A DNA stretch of 11,078 nucleotides from Hyphochytrium catenoides (lineage: Eukaryota > Sar > Hyphochytriomycetes > Hyphochytriales > Hyphochytriaceae), in the NCBI GenBank assembly GCA_900088475.1, contig FLMG01003882.1, forward strand, positions 1-11,078, given 5' to 3'. Shown here one piece after another: positions 1-8,974 of this stretch (positions are counted from its first letter, which is position 1; each line of letters opens with the position of its first letter). The position numbers were made by a program, and so were the translations under genes. The notes under the pieces are model-generated. The model did no database searches, was not told the DNA's origin, and saw only the letters and a list, made by a program, of their open reading frames with translations.

Positions 1-45
1 GAGAGAGAGAGAGAGAAAGAGAGAAAGAGAGAGAGAAGGAAAAGA
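1..45. repeat. (GA)n purine tract at left edge
   Basis: An almost pure GA dinucleotide tract with a few AAA interruptions opens the window and is probably cut by its edge. It is the same repeat class seen in several introns here. Confidence 0.9.
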
Positions 46-799
46 CAGTTAAGGACTTGCGACCCCAGGACAAAGTTGTCCCTGCGACTGAGCATGCGTA
101 AATTGTGTCAGTGAAGGAGTCCTGACGAGCTAGATCTCAGTCACAAGACACTAAGCCGTCCCATTATGTCCCTTTCTTAGCTTCAGCGTCGTTGACGTTT
201 CAAGGCATTTAATCGGACCCAAGCGGCTTCACAGCCGTCCTGTCGCCATCAGCAATGCCTGTTCTCACATATAGGACAGAATGAGACAACTCTTCAAGGA
301 CTATTTGTCTTATATGCAGTTTACACTTGACATTGTACGTCAGAGGGAGACGAGGAGATCAAGCTGTAAATAGGCAGGCTGCTTAGAGATCAGAGGAGAG
401 AGGTAGCCATCGATATGTAGCTATAGAGCTGGTGCCCCATGGCTTGCACTAAGCCGCAGTTAGATTAGTGAGTCGCTTTTGCCGGTCTCTTTTCAATACA
501 AGGAGAGTCTGGCTTTATCTGTCAAAGGTCGGTGAGCCTTAGCTGCCGCTAGGTCCAAGGTGACCAAGCGATAATGCCCTTTCCCACTATCGAGCTCCCT
601 TTTCTAAGCTAAAATCACAAAGTGAAGTCGAGCCACCCGGCTCTTGGCCATTGCATGCTTAACATGGCATCGGGTGTCTCTCTCTGAAGCAAAACTAGAC
701 TGTTTTTAGTAGAGCTAGAGAGACTTCATGACATCTTGCTCCCTTGTAGACAGTCAATGCTCTACCGGCTCTTAGGTTCCAAATAAAATAGAGGAAGTG
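46..799. other. Non-coding 3' flank, no gene recognised
   Basis: All six frames are interrupted often and none gives a recognisable protein segment. No RNA gene, array or transposon end was seen. The right part probably carries the 3' UTR of the minus-strand M60-like gene, whose stop codon is at 800-802. I could not place a confident polyadenylation signal. Confidence 0.5.
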
Positions 800-3700
800 T
801 TAAGAAAATAGGGGCACTGGAGGGCAAAACTTGGGCAAATGGTCGAGAGATAAGATCCGCACGTTAGCGATCGTCAAGGGTATTCCCCACTGGACAAAAT
901 GTGGCCGGAGGTCATGCCTACAACGCAGAGAGAGAGAGGTGGTTACCCTCAACCGCACATGCGATGTGCAAGGAGGGTTCAAGGTTAAATTATTGAGGTG
1001 CATAGACTCACCCGCAACACTCTGACAGCACAATGCAGAATGTATCACGCTTCTCTTCATCAGTGCAAGGCTCTTTCAAGGCTCCAGGCTGCTCATACCG
1101 TCGAAACGCAGCTTTGAACGGCTCCCACCCAAACCTACCAAGCAATAGTATCACTAGGTAGTTACCATTAGCCATTGGCGCTCACCTACCGGTCTTGAAT
1201 TTGTACATAGAAATGTAAAGCGAGGTTGGGATTGCTCTTCCACTCTTCAAAGTCCTTCACAGCCGACTCGAAGTACCTCTGGTTCCGCCCATCTTCATTT
1301 CGCAGCCACTTGTGGCTGGCTGGCCTGATCCCTACCACCTGCTCCATCTAGAACAAGGTAGGTTACTACCAAGTGATGGATTCAACGGGCTGCACTTCGG
1401 CAAAGCACGCCCTTTGGTATGGCAAATAGATGGGATAGAGAGAAGACTAGCGCTAAAAAAAAGCTTTTGGGAACATGTACAGGGAGAGAGACTGTAGACT
1501 TCCCACAACAATAGAAGGAGTGAAGCCAGGGTTAGAAAAAGCTGGTCTCAGACAATAACCCTTACCGAGTAGAGAGTGAACAAGTTGCAGGTCACTTCCA
1601 CAGTCCCGTCAAAGGTCCAAATGCTTCTCTGAAAGTTGTGCCCGAGCTCATGGAATATGCCCCTGGTCAACAGTGATCCTTAGTAAACTCAGTCTTGCTC
1701 GACCCTGCTTGTTCTCTCTTCCTTCTTGACTTGACTGAGGTCACAGTGGTTTCATATAGGAGCTGTCCTGTTACCTGCCCTGTTTCCACTCTGTTTTTTC
1801 ATCTCTTTGTTTCCCTTGATGAAATATTCCTCGACCCCCTTCCCTCTCGTCCGGTTCAGACTCGGTCCCCATGGCTCCCATGAGACAATCTTGGAGGTAG
1901 CTCACCAGTTTCCCTCCTCATAGAGCAGGCTCAGATCTAACATACGCGCCACTCCTCCTTTACTCTCCTCAGCAGGCTCGGTCTGGTCTCTGTGCATCAT
2001 CACCGGGTAGCCGCTGTGCATGTAGCCACAGCTGATCTGCAGATCAGGCACCAACCGCTCCTTCCTTATCTTGAACAGAGAAGAGGTCTGTCAGCTGATG
2101 GCACAGGAGAGAAGTACTAAATGACGTGCTACAGACGTACTCTGGGCGGCCGTTGTGCCAGCTCTTGATGGGACTCCATGACACTGTCCCAGTACTGGAT
2201 AATGGGCTGCACGTCAGCTATATTGCTGAATATAAACAGATCAGAGGATTAAAGGAGATTAGAAGGACGCAAGAAATGCAGGCAAGGAAAGAGAATGTAG
2301 CGGGACATTAAGTAGCAAAAGTAGTGGAGGAGAAAGTTATAAGTTCTCGAGCCACCACAGGGAAGACTGAAGGCGAGGTTCGCACCGAATGCTTGCTGAA
2401 GGTACAGTCAAGACAATGCGTTGGCCCTCTAGTTCCGCCCAGGGCCCAGGAGAACTGGGAGAATGACGCCACGCCCGATCGTCCACGTGATAATACGGCG
2501 CTTCGACTGTGCCTGAGATTTCCAACTGCAGCTCCAAAATGTTAGTGTTAAAGGAGGGCGAGAGAAAGAGGTTGACGAGCATTCGGTAGCGGTAATAAAG
2601 GGCCACACCAAGGGAGACAGTGATAGATGCAGGGCTAAGATCAAGAGAGAGGCACACCTCAAGCATCTCCTCTGAGGTAATAGCGGTGATGTCTTCTTCC
2701 CCGTCATGGTGGCTTATCACATAGATCAAACCGCCGAAGGGAGATCTCAGCTGAAGGAAGGGCTCTGTAAGTGGTTGCTGCATGTGAGCAGAAATGGGAG
2801 GCGTTAGTGGTGCGCAGAAGGGGTGTCTTAGCGTACGACATCCCTCGTCTCTTTGTCTTGGTTCATTTTAATAGTGCAGGTGCAAAGCACCGTGATTGGA
2901 GTTTACCTGGTGGAACATCTTCGGCCAGCGCTGATACCTCTCTTCACTTGTGTCGAATAGAGTGTCAGTGTGACAGCCGATCTGGATGGACCATCTGGAG
3001 GTAGGAAGGATGGCTATACCCAAAGCGAAGGAGAGAATGTTGATGAGTAACAAGTGGTCGTAGAGAACTCATAGAAGCTACGACGAGGTTGACCAGAGCC
3101 AGCAATACTGAGAGAGGAAAGGAAAACGACTATGTAGCATGCAAAGGAGTAAACTTTTATTTGGAGAGCGGGAGGAGCAGAATAGGACAGAGAGCCAAAT
3201 TGCATTGTCATTATGAGCGGCGACAAATGAGGAAGAGAGCGATAGGGGCAAACAGAGTCAGGAGCAAGGAGAGACAGAGAGTAGAGGGCCCACGTCCAGG
3301 GAATAGCTGAACAGGCAGCACTAACCGCTTAACGCTCGAACACTTATTATCTCTCCTGGGGCGGCGTAGAGACCAGTGGACTGCCAGCCTGGAATTCCTT
3401 GGAAGAAAAGTTGTACTCTGGACACCCGGGGTGCGGACTCTTCCACTCGTCCTAGAATCCTATCCATCCCTGAAGCCCGAGGGATAGCCTCTAGAGGCAA
3501 GTCCTGCCACCGGTCACAGAAATATGCAATCTACGAGGAGAACGGATTGGAAGTCAGAAGGGGAAGGGAGAAAGAGGGAGAGATCGCCGCTCAGATTAGG
3601 CATTGACGCCGCAAATGATAGGACAGTAATGTCGGAGAAACCCCTAAGGACCAGAAGCTCCACGATTTGCATCAGAAAAATAATCACACCTTCATTCTTC

Positions 3701-5968
3701 AGGGTCTCTCTCCCTCTCCCTCTCTGTCTCTCCATGTCCCTCTCTGTCTCTCTCCCTCTTTCTTTCTTTCTCCCTTCTGGTCTGGTTGTAGCTAAGGCGC
3801 ACGCACTAGTTCGCTGAAGTTATTGCGTATATTCCTTTTCCTTGTACCTGAGAGGCCCTGATGGGGTCCCCACGAGATTCAGAGCCAGCAGCAAAGAAGT
3901 CTATATGCCCTGCCATGAGCGCCTTCACCTCCAGCAGCTCCTCCAACTTTTCCCTCACTGTGCAGCATTCCGAGCGTCCAGGGAGGCGGCCGACTTCTGA
4001 GATGACTGCAGCCAGTACATCTCTCTCTTCCTCTACGATTTCTCCAAGCTGACGTCGTTGCTTTCTGCTTAGAAGACGCTGCAGGTGCAGTCCTGCGTGC
4101 ATTGATTTATGCAGACTAGTGGCGGCGCTTATATCATCGGCCCACAGGAAACCTGCTGTGTACACGAGTCCCAGTGGACGTAGAACTTCATTCTGCAGCA
4201 GTTCTGTCTCAATGGCTCGGCTGGTGATCTGATTAAATCCCCAAGGGCAGACCCCTACCAGGAGACCACCTCCAGATCGCACATACTCCAGGATCGCTGT
4301 CGCCCTAAGGAAGTGGCGGCCATACAAGCCGCGTTAAAGAGGTTCAGTAGAGGAAGGAGTGCATTATGAATCAAGGAACAGACAAGCGTCAAGACAAGCC
4401 CAAGAAAAAGCCAGACGACAACTGCTCGAAGCTCAAGGACTAAGAAATGGGAAGGTAGCTTGTGACAGGATAAATGTGTCACAAGAGAGAGACAGAGACA
4501 GGCAGAGAGAGAGAGTAAGAACTGGGAAGGGGCACGTCATGCAACGACCGATGAAGAAAGAGAAGAAGGCATCAAAGTCTCAACCTTGGATCTGCGGATC
4601 TCTGCGCAACATCTTGAGGAGAATTCTGGAACCAGACAACTACATCTGGACGGCTACGATGGAAAATTGAAACCGAGGAGGAGGAAGGAGAGAAGGAGAA
4701 CGGCGATAGCGATCGTGAGACTTTGAGGTGCAGCGTGTCTTCAAGGTATTTCTTATACGCAGATCGGTCTGCGCATGGCCCTACAAAGCTTATGACAAGC
4801 TTCTTGGACGCTCCAGCTTGAATCTTAGCAGCCCAGTGGAAAGCGTTGGCCCTTAGCGTGTGAAGGCCGGGCTCTGATGAGCTGCTAGGAGAAACATAGT
4901 CTGAGTGAGCAAATGCCACGACTCTGCCCTGGCCAGCCACTGCCGCGGCTACTAAGACCTAGAGTAAGAGGGAATTGTCAACAGAGGAGGTGTACATGCC
5001 TCGAATCACTCTATGTCTTCTCCCTTTCTCTTTGCCATGTAAGTTCTCTCTTCAGACTACACGTCTTCGGTATACCTTGGCGTTCTTGGGGTCCGAGGAC
5101 GTCAGGACGGGAAAGGCGCTGTCCCCAAAGACGCACAGGTTCCCGGGAACCCCTTGTCTGGGTACATGCTCGATCCCTTCTAATAGCTGCTGCTGGTGTG
5201 CCTCCATTAGCGTAGCAGCTGAGGCGGCAGCTGGCCCATGCCCCTGACTGAGAGATGCCATGTAGGTTAACTCTGAAGGATCTTCGGCTAACTGTACGAG
5301 GAATACTACGAATGAAGGCCACCACGCCACCTTTGATGCCCACAGCTTTATCTTACGAGCCAGAAGTCCTTGACCAACACACACCAAGAGCTGTGGGATG
5401 CCACTAAGACGGCCAGCACAAGCCTCACACTCAGGCAGACAACGAAGACGCTGTAGGCTTCCTTAGGCAGACAAAGACGGCCAGCGAATCCTTCATAAGA
5501 CACTCGTACCAGGCACTGAGACGAAGATTCGCCGCGCTTGAAGATGCGAAGCTTCTTCATCGCTGATGCGACGAAAGCTCCTGAAAAGGTTCTGATCTTC
5601 CTTTTTCTCTGCAATGACTGGAACGGACCACATTGATTATCGTAGAGTGATTATTGATCTGTACAGATATGGATAATCATTGGCCGGGCGAAACTAACGT
5701 CTTGTTTCTCAGTATTTTGTCGCTTCGCATCTCTGCAGGCGGCGATAGGTGAAGCTTTTTGTTCATACTTTTGAAGCTTATTGCGGACCGACGCCGTGGT
5801 AAGAGGAGAAAGGGCTGTCAAATGTAGAGCATTCGGCAAGGATAATGGGGCACATTTGGTAGGAGAGGAACAAGGAGTGCTTGCGCCACCGGTGGACGGC
5901 CTTCTGTCCAGCTCGGGATCGTGGTAATGGCCTGCTCTGGACACTACCAGGGTCGAAGACTGCATCAT
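800..5968 (-). CDS. TCAF-like / peptidase M60-like zinc metallopeptidase, 15 exons
   Basis: Predicted 961 aa. Exons from 5' to 3': 5968-5699, 5608-5357, 5291-5076, 4958-4585, 4304-3848, 3530-3326, 3013-2907, 2777-2658, 2525-2386, 2225-2141, 2069-1906, 1662-1566, 1347-1190, 1134-1012, 917-800. Every junction keeps phase and has GT-AG ends. Seen in order: residues 204-235, a QQQLLEGI...GVPGNLCVFGDSAFPV block; about 253-265, GRVVAFAHSDYV; 375-388, EYVRSGGGLLVG; 573-583, the WQSTGLYAAPGE block; 603-608, IGCHTD; 638-647, RSPFGGLIYV; 675-679, EAPYY; 751-766, DLQISCGYMHSGYPVM; 801-805, HELGH with E819; 883-888, FGWEPF. This motif order is that of TRPM8-channel-associated factors and M60-like proteins. 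Family knowledge: M60 uses HExxH plus a downstream Glu for zinc, and several members cut mucin-type glycoproteins. An active peptidase is inferred from the intact motif. Substrate and location are unknown. Exons 3-15 are well supported; exons 1-2 are less certain. Confidence 0.88.
1566..1662 (-). other. Exon 12: zinc-binding HELGH exon of the M60-like domain
   Basis: This exon reads GIFHELGHNFQRSIW and then TFDGTVEVTCNLFTLYS. HELGH (residues 801-805) supplies two His ligands and the catalytic Glu. E819 follows after 13 residues, inside the HExxHX(8-28)E spacing known for M60. The EVTCNLF segment also resembles the matching TCAF segment. The exon begins after an acceptor ending in ACCAG and ends at TCG before GTAAGG. 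No key residue is missing, so catalytic competence is likely but not shown. Confidence 0.88.
3014..3325 (-). other. Intron 6 of the M60-like gene
   Basis: A 312-bp intron with donor GTTAGT after GCG and an acceptor ending in GGGTATAG, phase 1. A nearer acceptor at CCTCCAG gives the wrong phase. The chosen pair yields ALSAILPTSRWSIQIGCHTD across the junction, with family-like spacing between the APGE and IGCHTD motifs. Nothing else was recognised inside. Confidence 0.68.
3531..3847 (-). other. Intron 5 of the M60-like gene
   Basis: A 317-bp intron with donor GTACAA after CAG and an acceptor ending in CTCGTAG, phase 0. It contains a TC-rich microsatellite on the plus strand, so the sense strand is GA-rich. 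A stretch of minus-frame reading around 3514-3700 is open. It is probably chance, because joining exon 5 directly to exon 6 gives a smooth family match. Confidence 0.65.
3705..3776. repeat. (TC)n-rich microsatellite in intron 5
   Basis: An imperfect tract of TCTC, CCCTC, GTCTC and TTTC units on the plus strand. It lies wholly inside a predicted intron of the minus-strand gene. Confidence 0.9.
4484..4519. repeat. (GA)n-rich tract in intron 4 of the M60-like gene
   Basis: Short GAGA and GACAGAGA run on the plus strand, inside the 280-bp intron 4305-4584. In the sense direction of the gene it is pyrimidine-rich. Confidence 0.8.
5076..5291 (-). other. Exon 3: start of the GATase-like lobe
   Basis: Residues 175-246. 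The exon carries the QQQLLEGI and GVPGNLCVFGDSAFPV blocks that open a GATase-like lobe in TCAF proteins. It begins after an acceptor ending in TCGTACAG and ends at AAG before GTATAC, both phase 0. It contains M185, an alternative start that would drop exons 1 and 2. The -3 base before that ATG is T, so its initiation context is weak. Confidence 0.78.
5357..5968 (-). other. Exons 1-2: N-terminal extension with a hydrophobic segment
   Basis: Exon 1 (5968-5699) begins at ATG with an in-frame TAG about 40 bases upstream. It encodes a Ser/Thr/Pro-rich, probably disordered 90-residue stretch. Exon 2 (5608-5357) encodes 84 residues: a basic part (RKRK, KKLRIFKR) and then a hydrophobic run at about 141-160, reading VFVVCLSVRLVLAVLVA. 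Together this looks like a possible signal anchor. The donors are GTTAGT and GTAAGA, and both junctions are phase 0 into exon 3. No domain is recognised here, so these exons rest on frame and splice signals only. Confidence 0.5.
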
Positions 5969-6057
5969 CCTCTTTCCCTTCCCTCCTCGCCTAACTCTTG
6001 ATCCGCGTAAAACTCCCTAGAGGTAGCCAAGGAGCGAGGTCAGTATACAAGTGCAGA
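5969..6057. promoter_or_regulatory. 89-bp divergent promoter region
   Basis: The predicted start codons of the M60-like gene (5968, minus) and the TIG/beta-propeller gene (6058, plus) lie head to head with only this spacer between them. Its left part is pyrimidine-rich on the plus strand. I see no convincing TATA box or named factor site. If the M60-like protein starts at M185 instead, the region would be about 640 bp longer. The promoter role is inferred from gene arrangement. Confidence 0.5.
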
Positions 6058-6701
6058 ATGGCAGCACTCCACATCTTCATCATCATTGCCGCCATCTTTT
6101 ACGTGGAAGCTCCCGAAGCTCTAGCGCAGGTAGTAAGCAACTGACAGTGCTCAAATGCAGTTCTCATTTTTTGGGTTTAGGTTTGTCTTTCCCTTTATCC
6201 CTCTCACTGTCTCTCTACGTCTGAGCGTTTAGCAAAGAAAATCTCTTGGGCCTTCTCCGCCTTCATTCATATAACGCTTCACGAGTGCAGAGCTTGCAGG
6301 CGCCGGAAGACATTGGGAACACGCTGGTCTTCACAGAGACAATCTCAGCCTCCAGTCTCAGCGCTCATGACATCCCTGGAATCACATCATTCAGCCCTGA
6401 GCTGGGTCGACAAGACTTCACCATCACGGCTGAGAACTCTAGAATACTGGGCCTAGCTGTCTCCTATGAAGCTGACCGGTTAGCGGCTGTCCCTCTCCCT
6501 TTGCCTTTTTGCCTCGTCCTGCCCGTTTCCTAGGAGTCTCTTACCCTTATCATGTCTCGACTTTCTCCTTCCATTGTCTTCGACAGCGCTTTTATATCCA
6601 CTGGACGGGAGATCCATACCTTCCGGACCAAGGGGAATCTGAAGTATGAGGTAGGGTAGAGACAAAAGCGAGAGCTTTAGCGCAAGAGAGCAAACAGACG
6701 A

Positions 6702-6734
<33 letters not shown>

Positions 6735-6737
6735 AGA

Positions 6738-6788
<51 letters not shown>

Positions 6789-8974
6789 CGAGAGAGAGAG
6801 AGAGAGAGAAGCGAGAGAGAGAAAGAGAGAGAGAAGAAGTAATGAGAGTAAGAAGAGAGAGAGACAAAGAATAGGGGAGACAAAGTCAACTATACACTAA
6901 GCTGCCCCGTCTGTACAGCCCTTCATAGTGTCACCACTCGAGATATCTATCTCGGGCTACTTTTTGGGAAAGATGGCGGCCGACGTGCTTTCTGTCTCGT
7001 TTGGTCAGAAGCCCTGCAGATCAATTCGCGTGCACTCAGCTGAGCACGTCACCTGCCTCGTCTTTCGCTCTGACCTGCCTGGAGAGGTTTCCAACTCCTC
7101 TATAGTCTATCAAACAGTGGCGGGCACAGCGAAAGGTGCTGGAAGTGCCTAACTCTCCGTCAGCTTGTGCTGGCCAGTGGGGTTGTCTGCTTGGCCTAAC
7201 TTGTCTTAGACTGCATGCTCATCTAAAGCTTTTGGCGTTATCTCGTAGTTTTGGATTCGCTCTCGCCACCCTCTTTCTGGTTCCTGCCATTCCCGACGAC
7301 TTTACGGGCCCCACTTGTAGAGTTCCTCACGTTCTGTTCGTGTCAGGAACCTCTTTCCAGCCTGAGGTGAGAGTAGCGGCCGGGTACACAAGCCCGACAG
7401 TAGCTAAGGTTGTGGCCAAGGCCCTCCCCTTTCAGCCGTACAGCCTGCACGCATTGCGTGCCGCTGATGGCTCAGACTGGCTCTACTTTGCCAACCGGGG
7501 AACAAGTCAGCTCGGCCGCATAAGACTGGACCTGGACGTAATGGAGGTTGTGCTCGGTCCTGTACGTAGCCATAAGATAGACTGTACCAGCCCTCTGTTC
7601 CCTATAGGTGATAATCTCACTCTTGGTAGAGGTTCCATCGCCTTACTTCCCGTTTCTAATGTCAAAAGAAGTACCAAGGCGTTCCCGGTGCCTTTCCTTC
7701 TTTTGGTTGTCCCTGCTTAGGCTATTTCTCCGACCTGATCTAAGGCTCCTTCCTCTCCTTGCCCTATAGTTTTAGTACATCGCCTTCCTACAGAGCTGAC
7801 ACTACTGGTGCTCCTATCAATGCGTAGGTCGCAGAAGTATGGGGCCTCACCTCAGACAACCAGTTCCTGTACTACTCAGAGAGTGGTCGGGGTACGGTTT
7901 CACGTCTCAGGCTAGAGGAGATAAGAGGCAAGCCTGAGATCATAGTTCAAGGCCTGCAGTATCCCCGAGGCATTGCAATCAGCCAACGCAAAGTATGTAC
8001 ATAAAAAAAGATGGCACTGTTAACTGAAGAGGATAGAGGAGAAGAACCGTAACACCGAGAAAATATATTCTTTCGACTCTTATCTCAGCTTCTTTCCTAC
8101 CTTACGCTTTGCAGAAAGAGTTGTACGTGGCGGAGAAGATGGGAAGACTTAGCCATTTTGGCCTTTCCAAGGCAGCTGCAGCGCTTCCTCTTGCAGCATC
8201 CAGTTCCAGCACCATTGCCCGTCTTCAGAGCCGTTCTAGACTCCAAGGCATTGCTCTTAACGGTAATGAGAGGCAAGTATGGCGAAGAAGATATCCTCTT
8301 AAACCTGAGAAAGTGCTCAAGACGAAGTGGGGAGGAGGGATTAGAGGCCTGGACGAGGCTATTTGAGGATTGAGAGAGTTGCCTACGGGATGGTCAAGGA
8401 GGCAGCCTAGGGAGCAAACAACCCGATGGGGGGAGACAGTCCTAGGACATAGCATTCGATCAAGCACTTCGTTCCATGAAAGATGTGGAACTTCAGCTGT
8501 GTGCGAACCTAGTAACCTAGTCCTCACGTCTCTTTTCTTCATAGTCTACTCTTCTGGATGGATGCGAACTCGGCTAATCTGCGAGCCCTCTCACTCCAAA
8601 GCCTGACGGAGGTGGATCTTACTCCTCTTCCTACTTTCTTAAGGTGCGAACAAGGCGAAGAGCATCTTCTCGCCCATTGTGACTTTGCCCGTGCTACTTT
8701 AGTTCTTCTCTTCTTCTGAATTCCTCCTTTCTTTGTCATGTTGCTCATTAGGTGGCCAAGGAACGTCTTACTCGTCTCAGGGGCAGAGGAAAGCTATCTG
8801 CTGGTCACAGAATATTTGGGAAGAGTCCTCAAGTTCGCGGGCACCGGTACAGAAGAGGGAGAGATTCTATTAGACGCCCGCCAAGGCGCTGGGACCCAGC
8901 AGATTCTCAGCACATTGGAGCATCACGAGGCAGATCCCCATCGGCCTCAGCCTTTCTTTGAAATGGAGTTTTAA
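6058..8974 (+). CDS. Secreted six-bladed beta-propeller protein with IPT/TIG-like domain, 9 exons
   Basis: Predicted 466 aa. Exons: 6058-6129, 6291-6478, 6587-6650, 6919-7135, 7347-7561, 7828-7992, 8115-8272, 8545-8643, 8752-8974. Residues 1-24 (MAALHIFIIIAAIFYVEAPE then ALAQ) form a signal peptide, with likely cleavage after ALA. Six blade cores follow the NHL/YWTD pattern of a GIA-type strand and then an aromatic strand: AFISTGREIHTF (88-99), LYFANRGTSQLGRIRL (226-241), LYYSESGRGTVSRLRL (266-281), LYVAEKMGRLSHFGL (310-324), LFWMDANSANLRALSL (362-377), YLLVTEYLGRVLKFA (408-422). Between blades 1 and 2, residues about 109-193 look like an IPT/TIG immunoglobulin-like domain (SISGYFLGK, DVLSVSFGQKPC, HVTCLVF, VRVAAGYTSP). 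No catalytic motif is evident, so a binding or adhesive role outside the cell is inferred. The second exon could start at 6300 instead of 6291. The specific family is not identified. Confidence 0.82.
6699..6869. repeat. Long interrupted (GA)n microsatellite in intron 3
   Basis: About 170 bp of nearly pure purine on the plus strand, inside the 268-bp intron 6651-6918 of the propeller gene. The GA run is broken at least three times by the same AGAAGCGAGA interruption, which suggests growth by slippage or duplication of a larger unit. Confidence 0.95.
6919..7135 (+). other. Exon 4: IPT/TIG-like domain
   Basis: This 217-bp exon encodes residues 109-180. It has the alternating beta-strand pattern of IPT/TIG folds: a SISGYFLGK opening, DVLSVSFGQKPC, and HVTCLVF followed by a GEVS turn. 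Two cysteines (KPC and HVTC) sit where extracellular TIG domains often pair. The last strand continues into exon 5 (PEVRVAAGYTSP). The assignment is by pattern, not by profile search. Confidence 0.65.
7562..7827 (+). other. Intron 5 of the propeller gene
   Basis: A 266-bp intron with donor GTACGT and an acceptor ending in TGCGTAG, phase 0. The exon 5 frame stays open to 7720, so a longer exon cannot be excluded. Direct joining gives VVLGPVAEVWGLTSD, which keeps normal blade spacing. Confidence 0.6.
8273..8544 (+). other. GC-AG intron 7 of the propeller gene
   Basis: The 5' splice site reads GAGAG before GCAAGT, the usual consensus for a GC donor. The acceptor ends in CTTCATAG. Only this donor gives the phase needed to join GIALNGNE to LLFWMDANS, which restores blade 5. 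The nearby GT donor at 8263 (GTAATG) leads to a frame that ends after about 20 codons and loses the last two blades. Confidence 0.7.

Noticed and set aside
46-799. A further gene or small RNA at the left side
   Set aside because: Stops are frequent in all frames, and I saw no cloverleaf or other RNA structure I could defend.
3514-3735. Minus-strand open stretch within intron 5 of the M60-like gene as an extra exon
   Set aside because: Exon 5 joins exon 6 directly in phase with family-like sequence, and the stretch has no recognised motif or clear splice pair.
4913-5247. Plus-strand open frames opposite exons 3-4 of the M60-like gene
   Set aside because: They are shadows of well-supported minus-strand exons and match no family.
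6592-6889. Minus-strand open frames rich in Ser-Leu across the GA repeat
   Set aside because: They are translations of the TC side of a microsatellite inside a plus-strand intron, with no other coding signal.
7562-7720. Extension of propeller exon 5 beyond the GTACGT donor
   Set aside because: The extra residues do not look like a blade and would disturb the regular blade spacing. The donor is good and in phase.
8545-8606. Short C-terminal end of the propeller through the GT donor at 8263
   Set aside because: It gives a non-propeller tail and discards two clear blades. The GC donor fits better.
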